64,000 nucleotides of DNA from DATBAX01 sp963762965 (lineage in GTDB: Bacteria > Acidobacteriota > Terriglobia > Terriglobales > Acidobacteriaceae): assembly GCA_963762965.1 (NCBI GenBank), contig CAVXME010000002.1:1-64000 (forward strand), given 5' to 3'. The notes beneath the pieces were generated by a model. It saw nothing but the letters and a program-made list of their open reading frames with translations, ran no database searches and was not told the DNA's origin. The position numbers were made by a program, and so were the translations under genes. The stretch's first letter is position 1. Every line of letters begins with the position of its first letter. Shown one piece after another: positions 1-10,100 of this stretch.

Positions 1-819
1 ACGTGATTTTATTATAACCAGACCAGATACACAACATTATTTAATACCAAGAGGTAGAGAAGTAAATGAAAATACTCTTTGGGAAATGCCACCCTAACCA
101 GGTATGGGTACTGGAACAGGTCAAGGTCAGGGTGATCCTTTTGTATTAGGTGGTTTAAGTGCTGGTAGGAGTGGTTTGACTTCAATAGGTAGACCTGCCA
201 GGCACACGCAACCAACATATTGTACATTTACTGGGACAGGATTTTTGTACCAAACAAAGAGTAATGCAGTCTATAATGAGTTATAGAATAACTGGTTTGA
301 AAAACAGGTGAAAAAATGTTGCATCTTTATCCAATACCGGTTTCACAAGCCAAATCAGTAATCAGTGGAGAAAATATTATGCTGGTCGTAAAGTTTTTTA
401 TTGGTATTATGACACAAATGATAGTACAGGAAACACAAGAAATAAATGTTTGGAACAGAATGATGATGTTGTTAGACTTCCATCTGATCCACCATTAGAA
501 ATAATGAAATGGGACAAAATTAATAGCGTTGCAAGACAACAAGTCAGAGATTTATTGTTAGCGTACTAAAATAACTTTAGGATCAGTTCGTGGTTTTTAT
601 TTAGGTAAACTTGGTGTTACCGAAAAAGAACTCCAATTAGATTATCGTCTATTATTGGATGAAGGAACTGCACTTAAAGAAGCGACATTAAAAACATTAA
701 CTGATTCATTGGATAAAATATCACTTGTAACATTAACTGAAAACCGTGCTAAGATTGCTGAAAACGTAAACAAAGAGCGTGGTTATCAGCCATTTAGAAC
801 GCCCATCATTACTATTTAA
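1..819 (+). pseudogene. Degraded mirror copy of phage structural gene (copy of 5239-6384)
   Basis: This stretch matches the C-terminal two thirds of the 381-residue protein encoded on the minus strand at 5239-6384, read here on the plus strand. It enters at the window edge, so the 5' end is missing. Several frameshifts and stops break the frame; for example the codons around 91-100 give a stop where the intact copy reads Pro-Glu-Ala-Gly. The final codons (about 780-819) match exactly. It is probably unpolished sequence in the left palindrome arm, not a real second gene. Confidence 0.85.
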
Positions 820-825
820 TAGAAT

Positions 826-1972
826 TTATATTAGGGAAATTATATTATTAATTTTATTACAAACTAAAATTATTTGATTATCAATATCCTTTAAAAATTC
901 TTTTTCATTAATTCGAATAATATGACAATTAAAATTTTCTTTTAAAAAATTTTCTTTAATATTGTCACGTTCTTTTTGTCTTTTTGAATTATGGTGTTTT
1001 TCATCCCATTCAATACATATATTAAATTTTTCAATATAACCATCTACCCAATATCTTATAAACTTTTTTTCACCACCATTTAATGCATGTTGTATTGGTA
1101 AATTCAATTTTTCTGAAATCATATCTAAATAAATAATCGAATTAATATTATATTTAGGAGCATAATTAAGCCAAATTTCTCCATACCTTTTTATCATGGT
1201 GTTTATCATTCTTTTTTTATTTTCATCTGTTTGAGTATGATATTTAACACCATATTTTTTTATTGTGGTGTTAATCACTCTTTTTTTACATTCATCTGTT
1301 TGACTATAATATTCAACACCATATTTTTTTAAATTAGTTTGTTTTGATTTTTCTTTATACTCTTTTGTTTGTGTATAATATTCAACACCATATTTTTCTA
1401 AATTCTTTTTTTTTAGTTTCATTTTTTGATTTTTCGGTTTTATTATAGGAATCAAACCCATACCTTTCAATAGATGTTTTTTTTACTTTTTCATGATATT
1501 CATCTAATTTACTATATGAATCAACACCATATTTTTTTAAATTAGTTTGTTTTGATTTTTCTTTATATTCATTAGTTTGGACATACCACACACCATTTTT
1601 ATATACCTTATTTTTTATTTTTTCTTTAACTATATCAGATTTTGATGGATTATCAACACCATATTGATCTAAACAAGTTTTTTTTATTTTATTTTTATGC
1701 AATTTGCTTTTATTTAAACAACTAATCGAACAATAATTGAAATATCCTAAATTATATTTTTTAAGTTTTAATATATTATCACAAACTTTAATTTTGGATT
1801 TTCGGATAAGTTATTAACGTAATTATATAGTAATTCATGCCAATTATTACTTTACTAAATGAAATAATTTTTTCATAAAGATCAGGAAAATTATTTTTAA
1901 TATGTTTTCACGAGTTTTAAACCCAGATTTATTATTTAAATCTAAATATTCTTTAAGTTCAACATTATTCAT
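826..1972 (-). pseudogene. Frameshifted mirror copy of homing endonuclease gene (copy of 4084-5232)
   Basis: The C-terminal 200 or so residues are identical to the intact protein at 4084-5232. The frame then shifts near 1440, the middle part continues in another frame (about 1382-1702), and the N-terminal part toward the start codon at 1970-1972 is again out of frame. The near identity of the nuclease part shows that the two arms are very recent copies. The frameshifts most likely reflect read error in the left arm. Confidence 0.85.
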
Positions 1973-2091
1973 ATTATAATTTTATTATAAATACACACAT
2001 CTTCAGCAAAATATATATCAACCTCCAAAATTTCCCAAATATAAATACTTCTTCAATAGAAAACAATAGTATTTATATAAAATATATTTAA

Positions 2092-2406
2092 ATGAAAAAA
2101 GATAGTAAACAAAGACTTTTTGAAGTCATGGAAACATTAAATCCAGAAATGGATAATACTTGGGTTCTAGTTATCTAGTTTCAAACGGAGAAAAATGTTT
2201 TGCTACATCAATTGAAAATGATAGTATTCACGTATGTGATTATAGTGTTAAATATAGCTATCCTTAAGTTCTTAAATTACCATTAGAACAAGCAAAATCA
2301 ATTGTAGAAAAAAGTTGGAACTTTGAAAATGTTCTTGGAATTGTAAACAACAAAGGTGTTCAATTAGGTATTGGGTAAATATGATAAACAGTGGCAAAAA
2401 GTATAA
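2092..2406 (+). pseudogene. Degraded mirror copy of the 103-residue phage protein (copy of 3653-3964)
   Basis: It starts with ATG and the same first 25 codons as the gene at 3653-3964, then breaks near 2163-2178, where an insertion and a stop codon appear. The last codons (Lys-Val-stop) match. It belongs to the left arm of the 6-kb palindrome. Confidence 0.85.
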
Positions 2407-2409
2407 TTT

Positions 2410-2941
2410 ATGGCAAAGAAGAAACAATTTTTTGATTTAGAACAATCCAGATATGGATTATTTATGAATGATGCATCATTCAATTTGGAGAGTCAGGAGT
2501 GATGTTGTTCATGAAGTAACCATACATAGAGTGAATGTTTTAGAAACAAAAACACATAATTTACAGGGGCAGGCAAAAACAAAAGATAAAAAATTCTTTG
2601 AACCAGCTCAAAAATAAATGTTATGTGACTTGTTGAAACTGCAGAAGATAAATATTACGGTGAAGGTAAGGGGGAATCGTTTGTGATGATACAGGTAATT
2701 TATCAATAGGAATATATCTAGCAGACTGATCTTGAAGAAAAACAAGTTGAAATCAATCGTGGTGATTATCTTGAATACAACATGAGTGGTGAAAAGAAAT
2801 ATCACGAAGTTCAATTTGCACAAAATGTTGTGGATGAAACATCACAAACAGTAGCTGGTTTTCGCCCATATTCTGGAAGAGAGAAATGGAAGCCCCCGTA
2901 AACACATAATTGGTTTTCTTAATGGTAGAGATTCTGTTTAA
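2410..2941 (+). pseudogene. Degraded mirror copy of the 185-residue phage protein (copy of 3092-3649)
   Basis: The first codons match the intact gene at 3092-3649, but a block near residue 27 is missing and several later indels break the frame. The last codons before the stop at about 2941 match. It is the left-arm copy next to the palindrome centre. Confidence 0.85.
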
Positions 2942-3017
2942 TCTTCACTAAAAGTAATATCTACATAATCATAATGTTCATTAAAATATTCATCATCAAC
3001 CCATATACGTGGGTGAA

Positions 3018-3095
3018 CAAACACCTATATGGGTTGATGATGAATATTTTAATGAACATTATGATTATGTAGATATTACTTTTAGTGAAGATTAA
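3018..3095 (+). CDS. C-terminal end of a further phage gene, cut by the palindrome centre
   Basis: Reading from about 3018 gives an acidic tail (Ile-Trp-Val-Asp-Asp-Glu-Tyr-Phe-Asn-Glu and so on, ending Phe-Ser-Glu-Asp) with its stop at 3093-3095. It overlaps by a few bases the stop of the convergent gene 3092-3649. The mirror copy lies on the minus strand at about 2938-3012 and there extends slightly further upstream (Val-His-Pro-Arg-Ile-Trp). Only about 22-26 residues remain because the sequence folds back here. Function unknown. Confidence 0.5.
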   Translation, partial: QTPIWVDDEYFNEHYDYVDITFSED

Positions 3096-3649
3096 ACAGA
3101 ATCTCTACCAGTCTCGTTAAGAAAACCAATTACATCCTCTTTTACGGGGACTGCGGTTACCTTCTTCCAGTATGGGCGAAAACCAGCTACTGTTTGTGAT
3201 GTTTCATCCACAACATTTTGTGCAAATTGAACTTCATAATATCTTTTCTTTTCACCACTCATGTTGTATTCAAGATAATCACCACGATTGATTTCAACTT
3301 GTTTTTCTTCGAGTTCGGTTAGATATATTCCTATTGATAAATTACCTGTATCATCACGAACGATACCACCTTTACCTTCACCGTAATATTTATCTTCTGC
3401 AGTTTCAACAAGTGGCATAACATTTATTTTAACTGGTGCAAAGAATTTTTTATCTTTTGTTTTTGCCTGTCCATATAAATTATGTGTTTTTGTTTCTAAA
3501 ACATTCACTCTATGTATGGTTACTTCATGAACAACATCACTCCTGAGATAATTTCTACCATAGAAAATATCCAAATTGAATGATGCATCATTCATAAATA
3601 ATCCATATCTGGACTGTTCTAAATCAAAAAATTGTTTCTTCTTTGCCAT
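3092..3649 (-). CDS. Phage protein, 185 residues, possibly a neck/head-completion protein
   Basis: The product is 185 residues, soluble, rich in charged residues and beta-strand forming segments, with no signal peptide or membrane segment. A stretch around residues 120-135 (Ile-Asn-Arg-Gly-Asp-Tyr-Leu-Glu-Tyr) resembles the short 'GD-x-[IL]-x-[FY]' turn seen in T4 gp14-type neck proteins and their relatives. That similarity is from memory and weak. It follows the 103-residue gene by 3 bases on the same strand, so the two are probably cotranscribed. Both lie downstream of the structural gene 5239-6384, from which they are separated by the endonuclease gene. I do not recognise it with certainty. 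Confidence 0.6.
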   Translation of the reverse strand: MAKKKQFFDLEQSRYGLFMNDASFNLDIFYGRNYLRSDVVHEVTIHRVNVLETKTHNLYGQAKTKDKKFFAPVKINVMPLVETAEDKYYGEGKGGIVRDDTGNLSIGIYLTELEEKQVEINRGDYLEYNMSGEKKRYYEVQFAQNVVDETSQTVAGFRPYWKKVTAVPVKEDVIGFLNETGRDSV

Positions 3650-3652
3650 AAA

Positions 3653-3964
3653 TTATACTTTTTGCCACTGTTTATCATATTTACCCAATCCTAATTGAAC
3701 ACCTTTGTTGTTTACAATTCCAAGAACATTTTCAAAGTTCCAACTTTTTTCTACAATTGATTTTGCTTGTTCTAATGGTAATTTAAGAACTTTAGGATCA
3801 CTATATTTAACACTATAATCACATACGTGAATACTATCATTTTCAATTGATGTAGCAAAACATTTTTCTCCGTTTGAAACTCTAAATATTGCCCAAGTAT
3901 TATCCATTTCTGGATTTAATGTTTCCATGACTTCAAAAAGTCTTTGTTTACTATCTTTTTTCAT
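3653..3964 (-). CDS. Hypothetical phage protein, 103 residues
   Basis: A small acidic to neutral protein with no membrane segment and no motif I recognise. The start ATG at 3962-3964 is preceded by an AT-rich leader with a TATAAATA box on the same strand at 4009-4016. The stop lies 3 bases from the start of the 185-residue gene, which suggests an operon. A broken copy lies at 2092-2406. Confidence 0.65.
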   Translation of the reverse strand: MKKDSKQRLFEVMETLNPEMDNTWAIFRVSNGEKCFATSIENDSIHVCDYSVKYSDPKVLKLPLEQAKSIVEKSWNFENVLGIVNNKGVQLGLGKYDKQWQKV

Positions 3965-4008
3965 TTAAATATATTTTATATAAATACTATTGTTTTCTAT
4001 TGAAGAAG

Positions 4009-4016
4009 TATTTATA
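4009..4016 (-). promoter_or_regulatory. Candidate T4-type late promoter (TATAAATA)
   Basis: On the minus strand the sequence reads TATAAATA, the consensus -10 element of T4 late promoters, about 45 bases upstream of the ATG of the 103-residue gene. A second TATAAATA on the plus strand lies at 3979-3986. The assignment rests on the T4 analogy and on the recurrence of the motif in other gaps of this phage segment. The region is AT-rich, so chance matches are expected. Confidence 0.4.
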
Positions 4017-4083
4017 TTTGGGAAATTTTGGAGGTTGATATATCTTTTACTAAAGATGTGTGTATTTATAATAAAATTATAAT

Positions 4084-5232
4084 ATGAATAATGTTGAACT
4101 TAAAGAATATTTAGATTTAAATAATAAATCTGGTTTTAAAACTCGTGAAAAACATATTAAAAATAATTTTCCTGATCTTTATGAAAAAATTATTTCATTT
4201 AGTAAAAGTAATAATTGGCATGAATTACTATATAATTACGTTAATAACTTATCCGAAAATCCAAAATGTAAAGTTTGTGATAATATATTAAAACTTAAAA
4301 AATATAATTTAGGATATTTCAATTATTGTTCGATTAGTTGTTTAAATAAAAGCGAATTACATAAAAATAAAATAAAAAAAACTTGTTTAGATAAATATGG
4401 TGTTGATAATCCATCAAAATCTGATATAGTTAAAGAAAAAATAAAAAATAAGGTATATAAAAATGGTGTGTGGTATGTCCAAACTAATGAATATAAAGAA
4501 AAATCAAAACAAACTAATTTAAAAAAATATGGTGTTGATTCATATAGTAAATTAGATGAATATCATGAAAAAGTAAAAAAAACATCTATTGAAAGGTATG
4601 GGTTTGATTCCTATAATAAAACCGAAAAATCAAAAAATGAAACTAAAAAAAAGAATTTAGAAAAATATGGTGTTGAATATTATACACAAACAAAAGAGTA
4701 TAAAGAAAAATCAAAACAAACTAATTTAAAAAAATATGGTGTTGAATATTATAGTCAAACAGATGAATGTAAAAAAAGAGTGATTAACACCACAATAAAA
4801 AAATATGGTGTTAAATATCATACTCAAACAGATGAAAATAAAAAAAGAATGATAAACACCATGATAAAAAGGTATGGAGAAATTTGGCTTAATTATGCTC
4901 CTAAATATAATATTAATTCGATTATTTATTTAGATATGATTTCAGAAAAATTGAATTTACCAATACAACATGCATTAAATGGTGGTGAAAAAAAGTTTAT
5001 AAGATATTGGGTAGATGGTTATATTGAAAAATTTAATATATGTATTGAATGGGATGAAAAACACCATAATTCAAAAAGACAAAAAGAACGTGACAATATT
5101 AAAGAAAATTTTTTAAAAGAAAATTTTAATTGTCATATTATTCGAATTAATGAAAAAGAATTTTTAAAGGATATTGATAATCAAATAATTTTAGTTTGTA
5201 ATAAAATTAATAATATAATTTCCCTAATATAA
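4084..5232 (+). CDS. Free-standing homing endonuclease, Vsr/PD-(D/E)XK-like, with Zn finger and YGV repeats
   Basis: The 382-residue product has three parts. Residues 55-90 contain two CxxC-type pairs (C62/C65 and C82/C86), likely a zinc-binding element. Residues about 95-265 carry imperfect repeats of about 25 residues built on Lys-Tyr-Gly-Val followed by an EYKEKSKQTNLKK-like stretch, probably DNA contacts. The last 110 residues contain VDGY, then IEWDEKHHN and a downstream Arg-Asp pair and IIRI strand, the layout of Vsr/DUF559-like PD-(D/E)XK nucleases and of EDxHD homing endonucleases. It sits between phage structural genes in opposite orientation, as free-standing homing endonucleases often do. 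An identical but frameshifted copy lies at 826-1972. The catalytic assignment is inferred from motif spacing. Confidence 0.75.
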   Translation: MNNVELKEYLDLNNKSGFKTREKHIKNNFPDLYEKIISFSKSNNWHELLYNYVNNLSENPKCKVCDNILKLKKYNLGYFNYCSISCLNKSELHKNKIKKTCLDKYGVDNPSKSDIVKEKIKNKVYKNGVWYVQTNEYKEKSKQTNLKKYGVDSYSKLDEYHEKVKKTSIERYGFDSYNKTEKSKNETKKKNLEKYGVEYYTQTKEYKEKSKQTNLKKYGVEYYSQTDECKKRVINTTIKKYGVKYHTQTDENKKRMINTMIKRYGEIWLNYAPKYNINSIIYLDMISEKLNLPIQHALNGGEKKFIRYWVDGYIEKFNICIEWDEKHHNSKRQKERDNIKENFLKENFNCHIIRINEKEFLKDIDNQIILVCNKINNIISLI

Positions 5233-5238
5233 ATTCTA

Positions 5239-6384
5239 TTAAATAGTAATGATGGGCGTTCTAAATGGCTGATAACCACGCTCTTTGTTTACGTTTTCAG
5301 CAATCTTAGCACGGTTTTCAGTTAATGTTACAAGTGATATTTTATCCAATGAATCAGTTAATGTTTTTAATGTCGCTTCTTTAAGTGCAGTTCCTTCATC
5401 CAATAAATGACGATAATCTAATTCAAGTTCTTTTTCGGTAACACCAAGTTTACCTGAATAAAAACCACGAACTGATCCTAAAGTTATTTTAACATACGCT
5501 AACAATAAATCTCTGACTTGTTGTCTTGCAACGCTATTAATCTTGTCCCATTTCATTATTTCTAATGGTGGATCAGATGGAAGTCTAACAACATCATCAT
5601 TCTGTTCCAAACATTTATTTCTTGTGTTTCCTGTACTATCATTTGTGTCATAATACCAATAAAAAACTTTACGACCAGCATAATGTTTTCCCCATTGATT
5701 ACTGATTTCGGCTTGTGTACCCGGTATTGGATAAAGATGCAACATTTTTTCACCTGTTTCCAAACCAGTTATTCTATAACTCATTATAGACTGCATTACT
5801 CTTTGTTTCATACGAAAATCCTGTGCAGCAAGTAATGTTGAATATGTTGGTTGCATATACATGGCAGGTCTACCTAAATAAGACCAACCAAACATACCAG
5901 CACTTAAACCACCTAATACAAAAGGATCACCCTGACCTTGACCTGTTCCAGTACCCATACCTGCTTCGGGTGGCATTTCCCAAAGTACTTCATTTACTTC
6001 TCTACCTCTTGGTATTAAATAATGTTGTGTATCTGGTCTGGTTATAATAAAATCACGTTTTAATTCCCAACCATAATCAGATGGAGCATTTGTTCCCATA
6101 CCAACCTGTTTAGAATAAGCGTAGGTAAAACTCTCCATGAAATTATTTGATTTAGTGGTATAAGCAGCTAAGAAATCTCCTGTTTCTTTATGCATTCCCT
6201 GTAATCCAACCCACTGTTGTTCAATTAACCATTGATTAACAGTAGCAGAATAGTCTTCAATAGATAATTCCATCAAACTAATCATCTGTTGATCATCGAG
6301 TTCGAAGGGTCTTAAAGGATAACCCAATAAGTGTTTAATCTGTAGAAATAATTTATTTCTGTCTGCTATTGCGATTAATGCCAT
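5239..6384 (-). CDS. Phage virion structural protein, possibly neck (gp13-like)
   Basis: The product is 381 residues with no signal peptide or membrane segment. The N-terminal part (residues 10-45: leucine-rich helix, 'GYPLRPFEL', then an acidic helix) resembles the N-terminal helical repeat of head-tail connector/neck proteins of marine T4-like phages. A Gly-rich segment (about residues 145-165, GMGTGTGQGQGDP) follows a region of tyrosines and aromatic residues, and the C-terminus is helical. It precedes two smaller genes on the same strand, fitting a neck module. The specific gp13 assignment is a guess; that it is a virion protein is more likely. The mirror arm holds a broken copy at 1-819. 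Confidence 0.6.
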   Translation of the reverse strand: MALIAIADRNKLFLQIKHLLGYPLRPFELDDQQMISLMELSIEDYSATVNQWLIEQQWVGLQGMHKETGDFLAAYTTKSNNFMESFTYAYSKQVGMGTNAPSDYGWELKRDFIITRPDTQHYLIPRGREVNEVLWEMPPEAGMGTGTGQGQGDPFVLGGLSAGMFGWSYLGRPAMYMQPTYSTLLAAQDFRMKQRVMQSIMSYRITGLETGEKMLHLYPIPGTQAEISNQWGKHYAGRKVFYWYYDTNDSTGNTRNKCLEQNDDVVRLPSDPPLEIMKWDKINSVARQQVRDLLLAYVKITLGSVRGFYSGKLGVTEKELELDYRHLLDEGTALKEATLKTLTDSLDKISLVTLTENRAKIAENVNKERGYQPFRTPIITI

Positions 6385-6406
6385 AATATCCTATATTTGT
6401 ATTTTA

Positions 6407-6414
6407 TATAAATA
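6407..6414 (+). promoter_or_regulatory. Candidate T4-type late promoter (TATAAATA)
   Basis: TATAAATA lies 17 bases upstream of the ATG at 6431, in the 46-base gap between divergent genes. The position fits a -10 late promoter with a very short leader. The gap is AT-rich, so this is only a candidate. Confidence 0.4.
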
Positions 6415-6430
6415 CTTTATCGAACGTATT

Positions 6431-6901
6431 ATGTTACAATTTGATTATGAAATAAGATTGGATGAAAATGGTGAACCCTTTGTCCAGTTATCTAAACACT
6501 ATGAAGAAGTTCCAGAAGATAAATTCATGGTCTTCGATATTGTTTCAAGATTAGTTTCAATGTCTCTTTCTAATGTTGAATTCAGAGCAGTATTAAGTGA
6601 TGATCATATAAAAGCAATTGAAATATGTAATCAAGTATTATATGCTTTTAAAAAAGACATTGGTACTCAAATCAAAAAAAGAATGATCGAAAGAGGTGAA
6701 GATATTTTAAATAAACCCAAGGAATATCAAATTGAAGTTTCAACCATTGAGAAAAGAAATTCATTAAATTACAATGGTATTATTTATGAAGACAAAATTT
6801 ATCGGAGAGAAGTTGGTTTACGTGTTCTTGTCTTAGAAACAATGAAAGTTTACGAACTTAAAGATGGCATAGATAATACTAATTGGAGTGAAGTTAAATG
6901 A
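6431..6901 (+). CDS. Hypothetical phage protein, 156 residues
   Basis: A soluble, charged protein of mixed alpha/beta character with no motif I recognise and no membrane segment. It is the first gene of a plus-strand run (6431-11257). Its stop overlaps the start of the next gene in an ATGA arrangement, so translation of the two is probably coupled. Divergent from the structural gene at 5239-6384. Confidence 0.65.
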   Translation: MLQFDYEIRLDENGEPFVQLSKHYEEVPEDKFMVFDIVSRLVSMSLSNVEFRAVLSDDHIKAIEICNQVLYAFKKDIGTQIKKRMIERGEDILNKPKEYQIEVSTIEKRNSLNYNGIIYEDKIYRREVGLRVLVLETMKVYELKDGIDNTNWSEVK

Positions 6902-7113
6902 TTGATGAAAAAAATTGTATAGGTTGTGGTGAGTGTTGTAAAAAACATTGGCTTGTACGTTTAACCAATGAATATGAAAAGTCTTTATTTGATAATATTG
7001 TTTTTGGTCAATTTATATGGACAGATCAATGTCCATATCATATAGATAATAAATGTACAATACATGAAGATAAACCATATAAATGTAAAGAATATTATTG
7101 TGAAAAATATTAA
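6898..7113 (+). CDS. YkgJ-like cysteine-cluster protein (CxxCxxCC)
   Basis: The 71-residue protein has CIGCGECCKK near the N-terminus (CxxCxxCC), then CPYH, a central Cys-Thr-Ile-His, and a C-terminal Cys-x4-Cys group. This is the eight-cysteine layout of the YkgJ family, which is thought to bind zinc or an iron-sulfur cluster and whose role is not well known. It overlaps the preceding gene by 4 bases and ends 2 bases before the helicase gene, so it may be co-expressed with the helicase. It is shorter than most bacterial YkgJ proteins (about 100-130 residues). Confidence 0.8.
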   Translation: MIDEKNCIGCGECCKKHWLVRLTNEYEKSLFDNIVFGQFIWTDQCPYHIDNKCTIHEDKPYKCKEYYCEKY

Positions 7114-7115
7114 TC

Positions 7116-10100
7116 ATGGAACATAAACCAACAAAAGAACAAGCGAGAATTTATCATTTTGTAGTTAATAGACCTGAAAATTTATTAATTGAAGCACGTG
7201 CGGGTGCTGGTAAATGCCTTGGTATTAATACACCAGTTTTAATGTATGATGGAACAATTAAATTCGTTCAAAATATTAAAATTGGTGATTTATTAATGGG
7301 TGATGATTCCAAACCAAGAAAAGTATTAAATACAAATATCGGATTTGGTGATTTATATAAAATTATTCCAACAAAAGGAAATGAATGGATTTGTAATGAC
7401 GTACATGTAATGACAATACATCATGAAAAAATGAAAAAAATTATTGATATTTCATTAAATAAAATTAACTATCCTAAATATTCAAATGGAAATTATAGAT
7501 ATGCTCGCTTAATTAGAACAAGTGTTGAATTTTCTGAAAATAAAACAAATATTGATCCATATTTATTAGGTCTTTGGTTGGGTGATGGAAGTAAAGAAGA
7601 GGGGTCACCAATTATACATGTTCATAAATTAGAAACACCCATATTAAAATATTTATCAAAAATAAAATATGATAATATAGTGCCTAAATTTAATGAATAT
7701 CAAAAAAATTTATTTTCAATAAGTTTAACTGGAAAAAAAGGTAAGAATAACATATTAAGAAATGAATTCAAAAAATGTTTAAATTCTGATGGTAGTTTCT
7801 CCATTCCAAAAAATTATTTAATTAATTCAAAAGAAAATAGAGAAAAACTATTAGCGGGTATTATTGATACTGATGGACATATACATCATAAATATTGTGA
7901 AATAATTACAAAATATAAATCATTTTCTGATGATTTATTATTTCTTTCAAGAAGTTTAGGATTTGCTGCATATAGTAAAGAAAAAATAGGAACAATAAAA
8001 TCAATAAATTTTACTGGTAAGTATTGGAGAATTTTAATAAGTGGTTCTTTTGAAAATATTCCTTGTTTATTAGAAAGAAAAAAATGTTTACCAAGGCAAC
8101 AAATAAAATCAGTGTTAAGAACTGGTTTTAAGAAAGAATATATTGGTGAAAGTAATTATTATGGATTTACATTAGATGGTAATGGTAGATTTTTATTAGG
8201 TGATTTTACTATAACTCATAATACTACTGTTCTTGTTGAAATATTAAAATTATTACCTAAAGATAAAGACATTACTTTTTTAGCATTCAATAAACATATT
8301 CAGGAAGAATTAAAAGACAGAATTCCCGAATATGTTCGAAGCTATACCTCACATGGACTTGGTTTAAGTGCAATAAAAAGGAAATATGGTAAGAACATCG
8401 AGTTTGATGAGTTCAAAGCTGACCATATCATACAAAAAAAGGCAAAAAGTTGGAAGTTGGAGGAAGATTTTGATGATGAAGATACAAAAAATGCATATTT
8501 AAGTAATATGAAGAAATTGATTAACTTATTAAAGTTATCAATGACTATTGATTCTAATTATTATTCATATATTGCTGAAAGATACGATATTCCATTTGAT
8601 GAAAATAGAGATAAGAAAAGAGTATCGCTTGTAATGGAAGCCATGATGAATGATAAACAAACTTATGACTTCACGGATATGGTTTTTCTTCCTGCAATTG
8701 ATAAAAATATCTGGTTATTTCCACAAGATTATGTATTGGTGGATGAAGCACAGGATATGAATATGGCACAACAGAAGCTGGTAGAAAAAATGTTAAGAAA
8801 AGATAAATTTGGAAAAATTATCGGAAGATTAATTGCTGTTGGAGATTGTTTTCAGTGTCAACCAGCAGGAACTAAAATATTAATGTATGATGGTTCTGAA
8901 AAAAACATAGAAGATATTCAAATAGGAGATGGTGTTGTTTCATATGATAAATCTCAAAAAGGATGTTTTATGGGTTTTTATAAAAATCATCGTTGGGGTG
9001 CTGAATCAATGAAATCACATGCACCTATTGTTGAAGAAATAAATAAAAGATTCATAACAGATAGTTTAGTTATTATTGAAAGTAATAATAAAAAAACTAA
9101 ATATACTTATAATCATAGATGTTTTGTTAGATTTAGAAAAGATAAAATAAAAGCACATGTATTATATTTAATGGAAAAAAATGGAAATTATCGTATTGGT
9201 ATAACACCTCTTTGGTCTAAATTTAATGATAATTCAGTTACACTTAGAGCAAAACAAGAAAAAGCAGATAAGTTTTGGATTTTAAATATATATGAAACTA
9301 AAAGAGAAGCATATTTAGAAGAGCAATATAATTCTTTAATATATGGAATACCTCAATTAAGATTTAATGATAATAAAACTGGTTTATTTACTCAAAAAAC
9401 AATAGATGAATTTTATAATAGATTTGATAAAGTAAGAATGGAAGGATCAGCAATTTCAATATTAGATAAATTTGATAGATTATTGGGTTTCCCACTTTGG
9501 GAAAAAGGTAAAAAAAATTATTTATCTAAAGAACATTTATTTGAAACAAAAGCATGTAATATTATAAAAGATTATATGGAAATGATTATTTTTGATGAAA
9601 ATAATATACATGAAAGAACACATGGTAATAGAAAACTAAGTGATAAAATTATTAAACCAAAATATTGTAATATTGATAATCTATACCATGAACATTTAAA
9701 TGGTTATGTTTATTCATTAAAAATAAAAAAATGGGAAACATATATAGCTGACGGAATATTGACTCATAACAGCATCTATGGTTTTACGGGTGTTCATGAA
9801 AGAACTTTTCAGTGGTTTCGTGATTTTCAAAACATGAAAGCGTTACCACTTGATACTACTTTCAGATGTGCCAAAAATATCGTTTTAGAAGCCAATAGAT
9901 TAGTACCAGATATTAAACCATTAGATAGTGCTCCTGATGGTATTGTAAGGGAAGGAAGTATATTAAATGAAGCAGAAAGTGGTGATTTTATATTATGCAG
10001 GACCACTATGCCCCTTGTTAAATTATTTTTTCATTTTTTACTAAAGAAAAAGAAAGCTGTTATTAAAGGAAGCGATATTGGATTATCGCTTATTGAAATG

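Larger units (their letters stand above)
1..6058. repeat. 6-kb imperfect palindrome with unequal arms
   Basis: Bases 1 to about 3012 are the reverse complement of about 3022 to 6058. The first bases match the complement of the segment ending at 6058, and the arms meet near 3012-3022. The right arm carries open genes. The left arm carries the same genes in mirror order with clustered substitutions, small indels and stop codons. Some stretches (for example 826-1400) are almost identical between arms, while others (1-300, 2450-2950) differ strongly. This is the pattern of a fold-back (hairpin) long read or an amplification chimera whose second pass was not polished. A true biological inverted duplication that has decayed is possible but less likely. 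Confidence 0.93.

Noticed and set aside
3092..3649. Firm assignment as T4 gp14
   Set aside because: Only a weak motif match; kept as a possibility in the feature entry.
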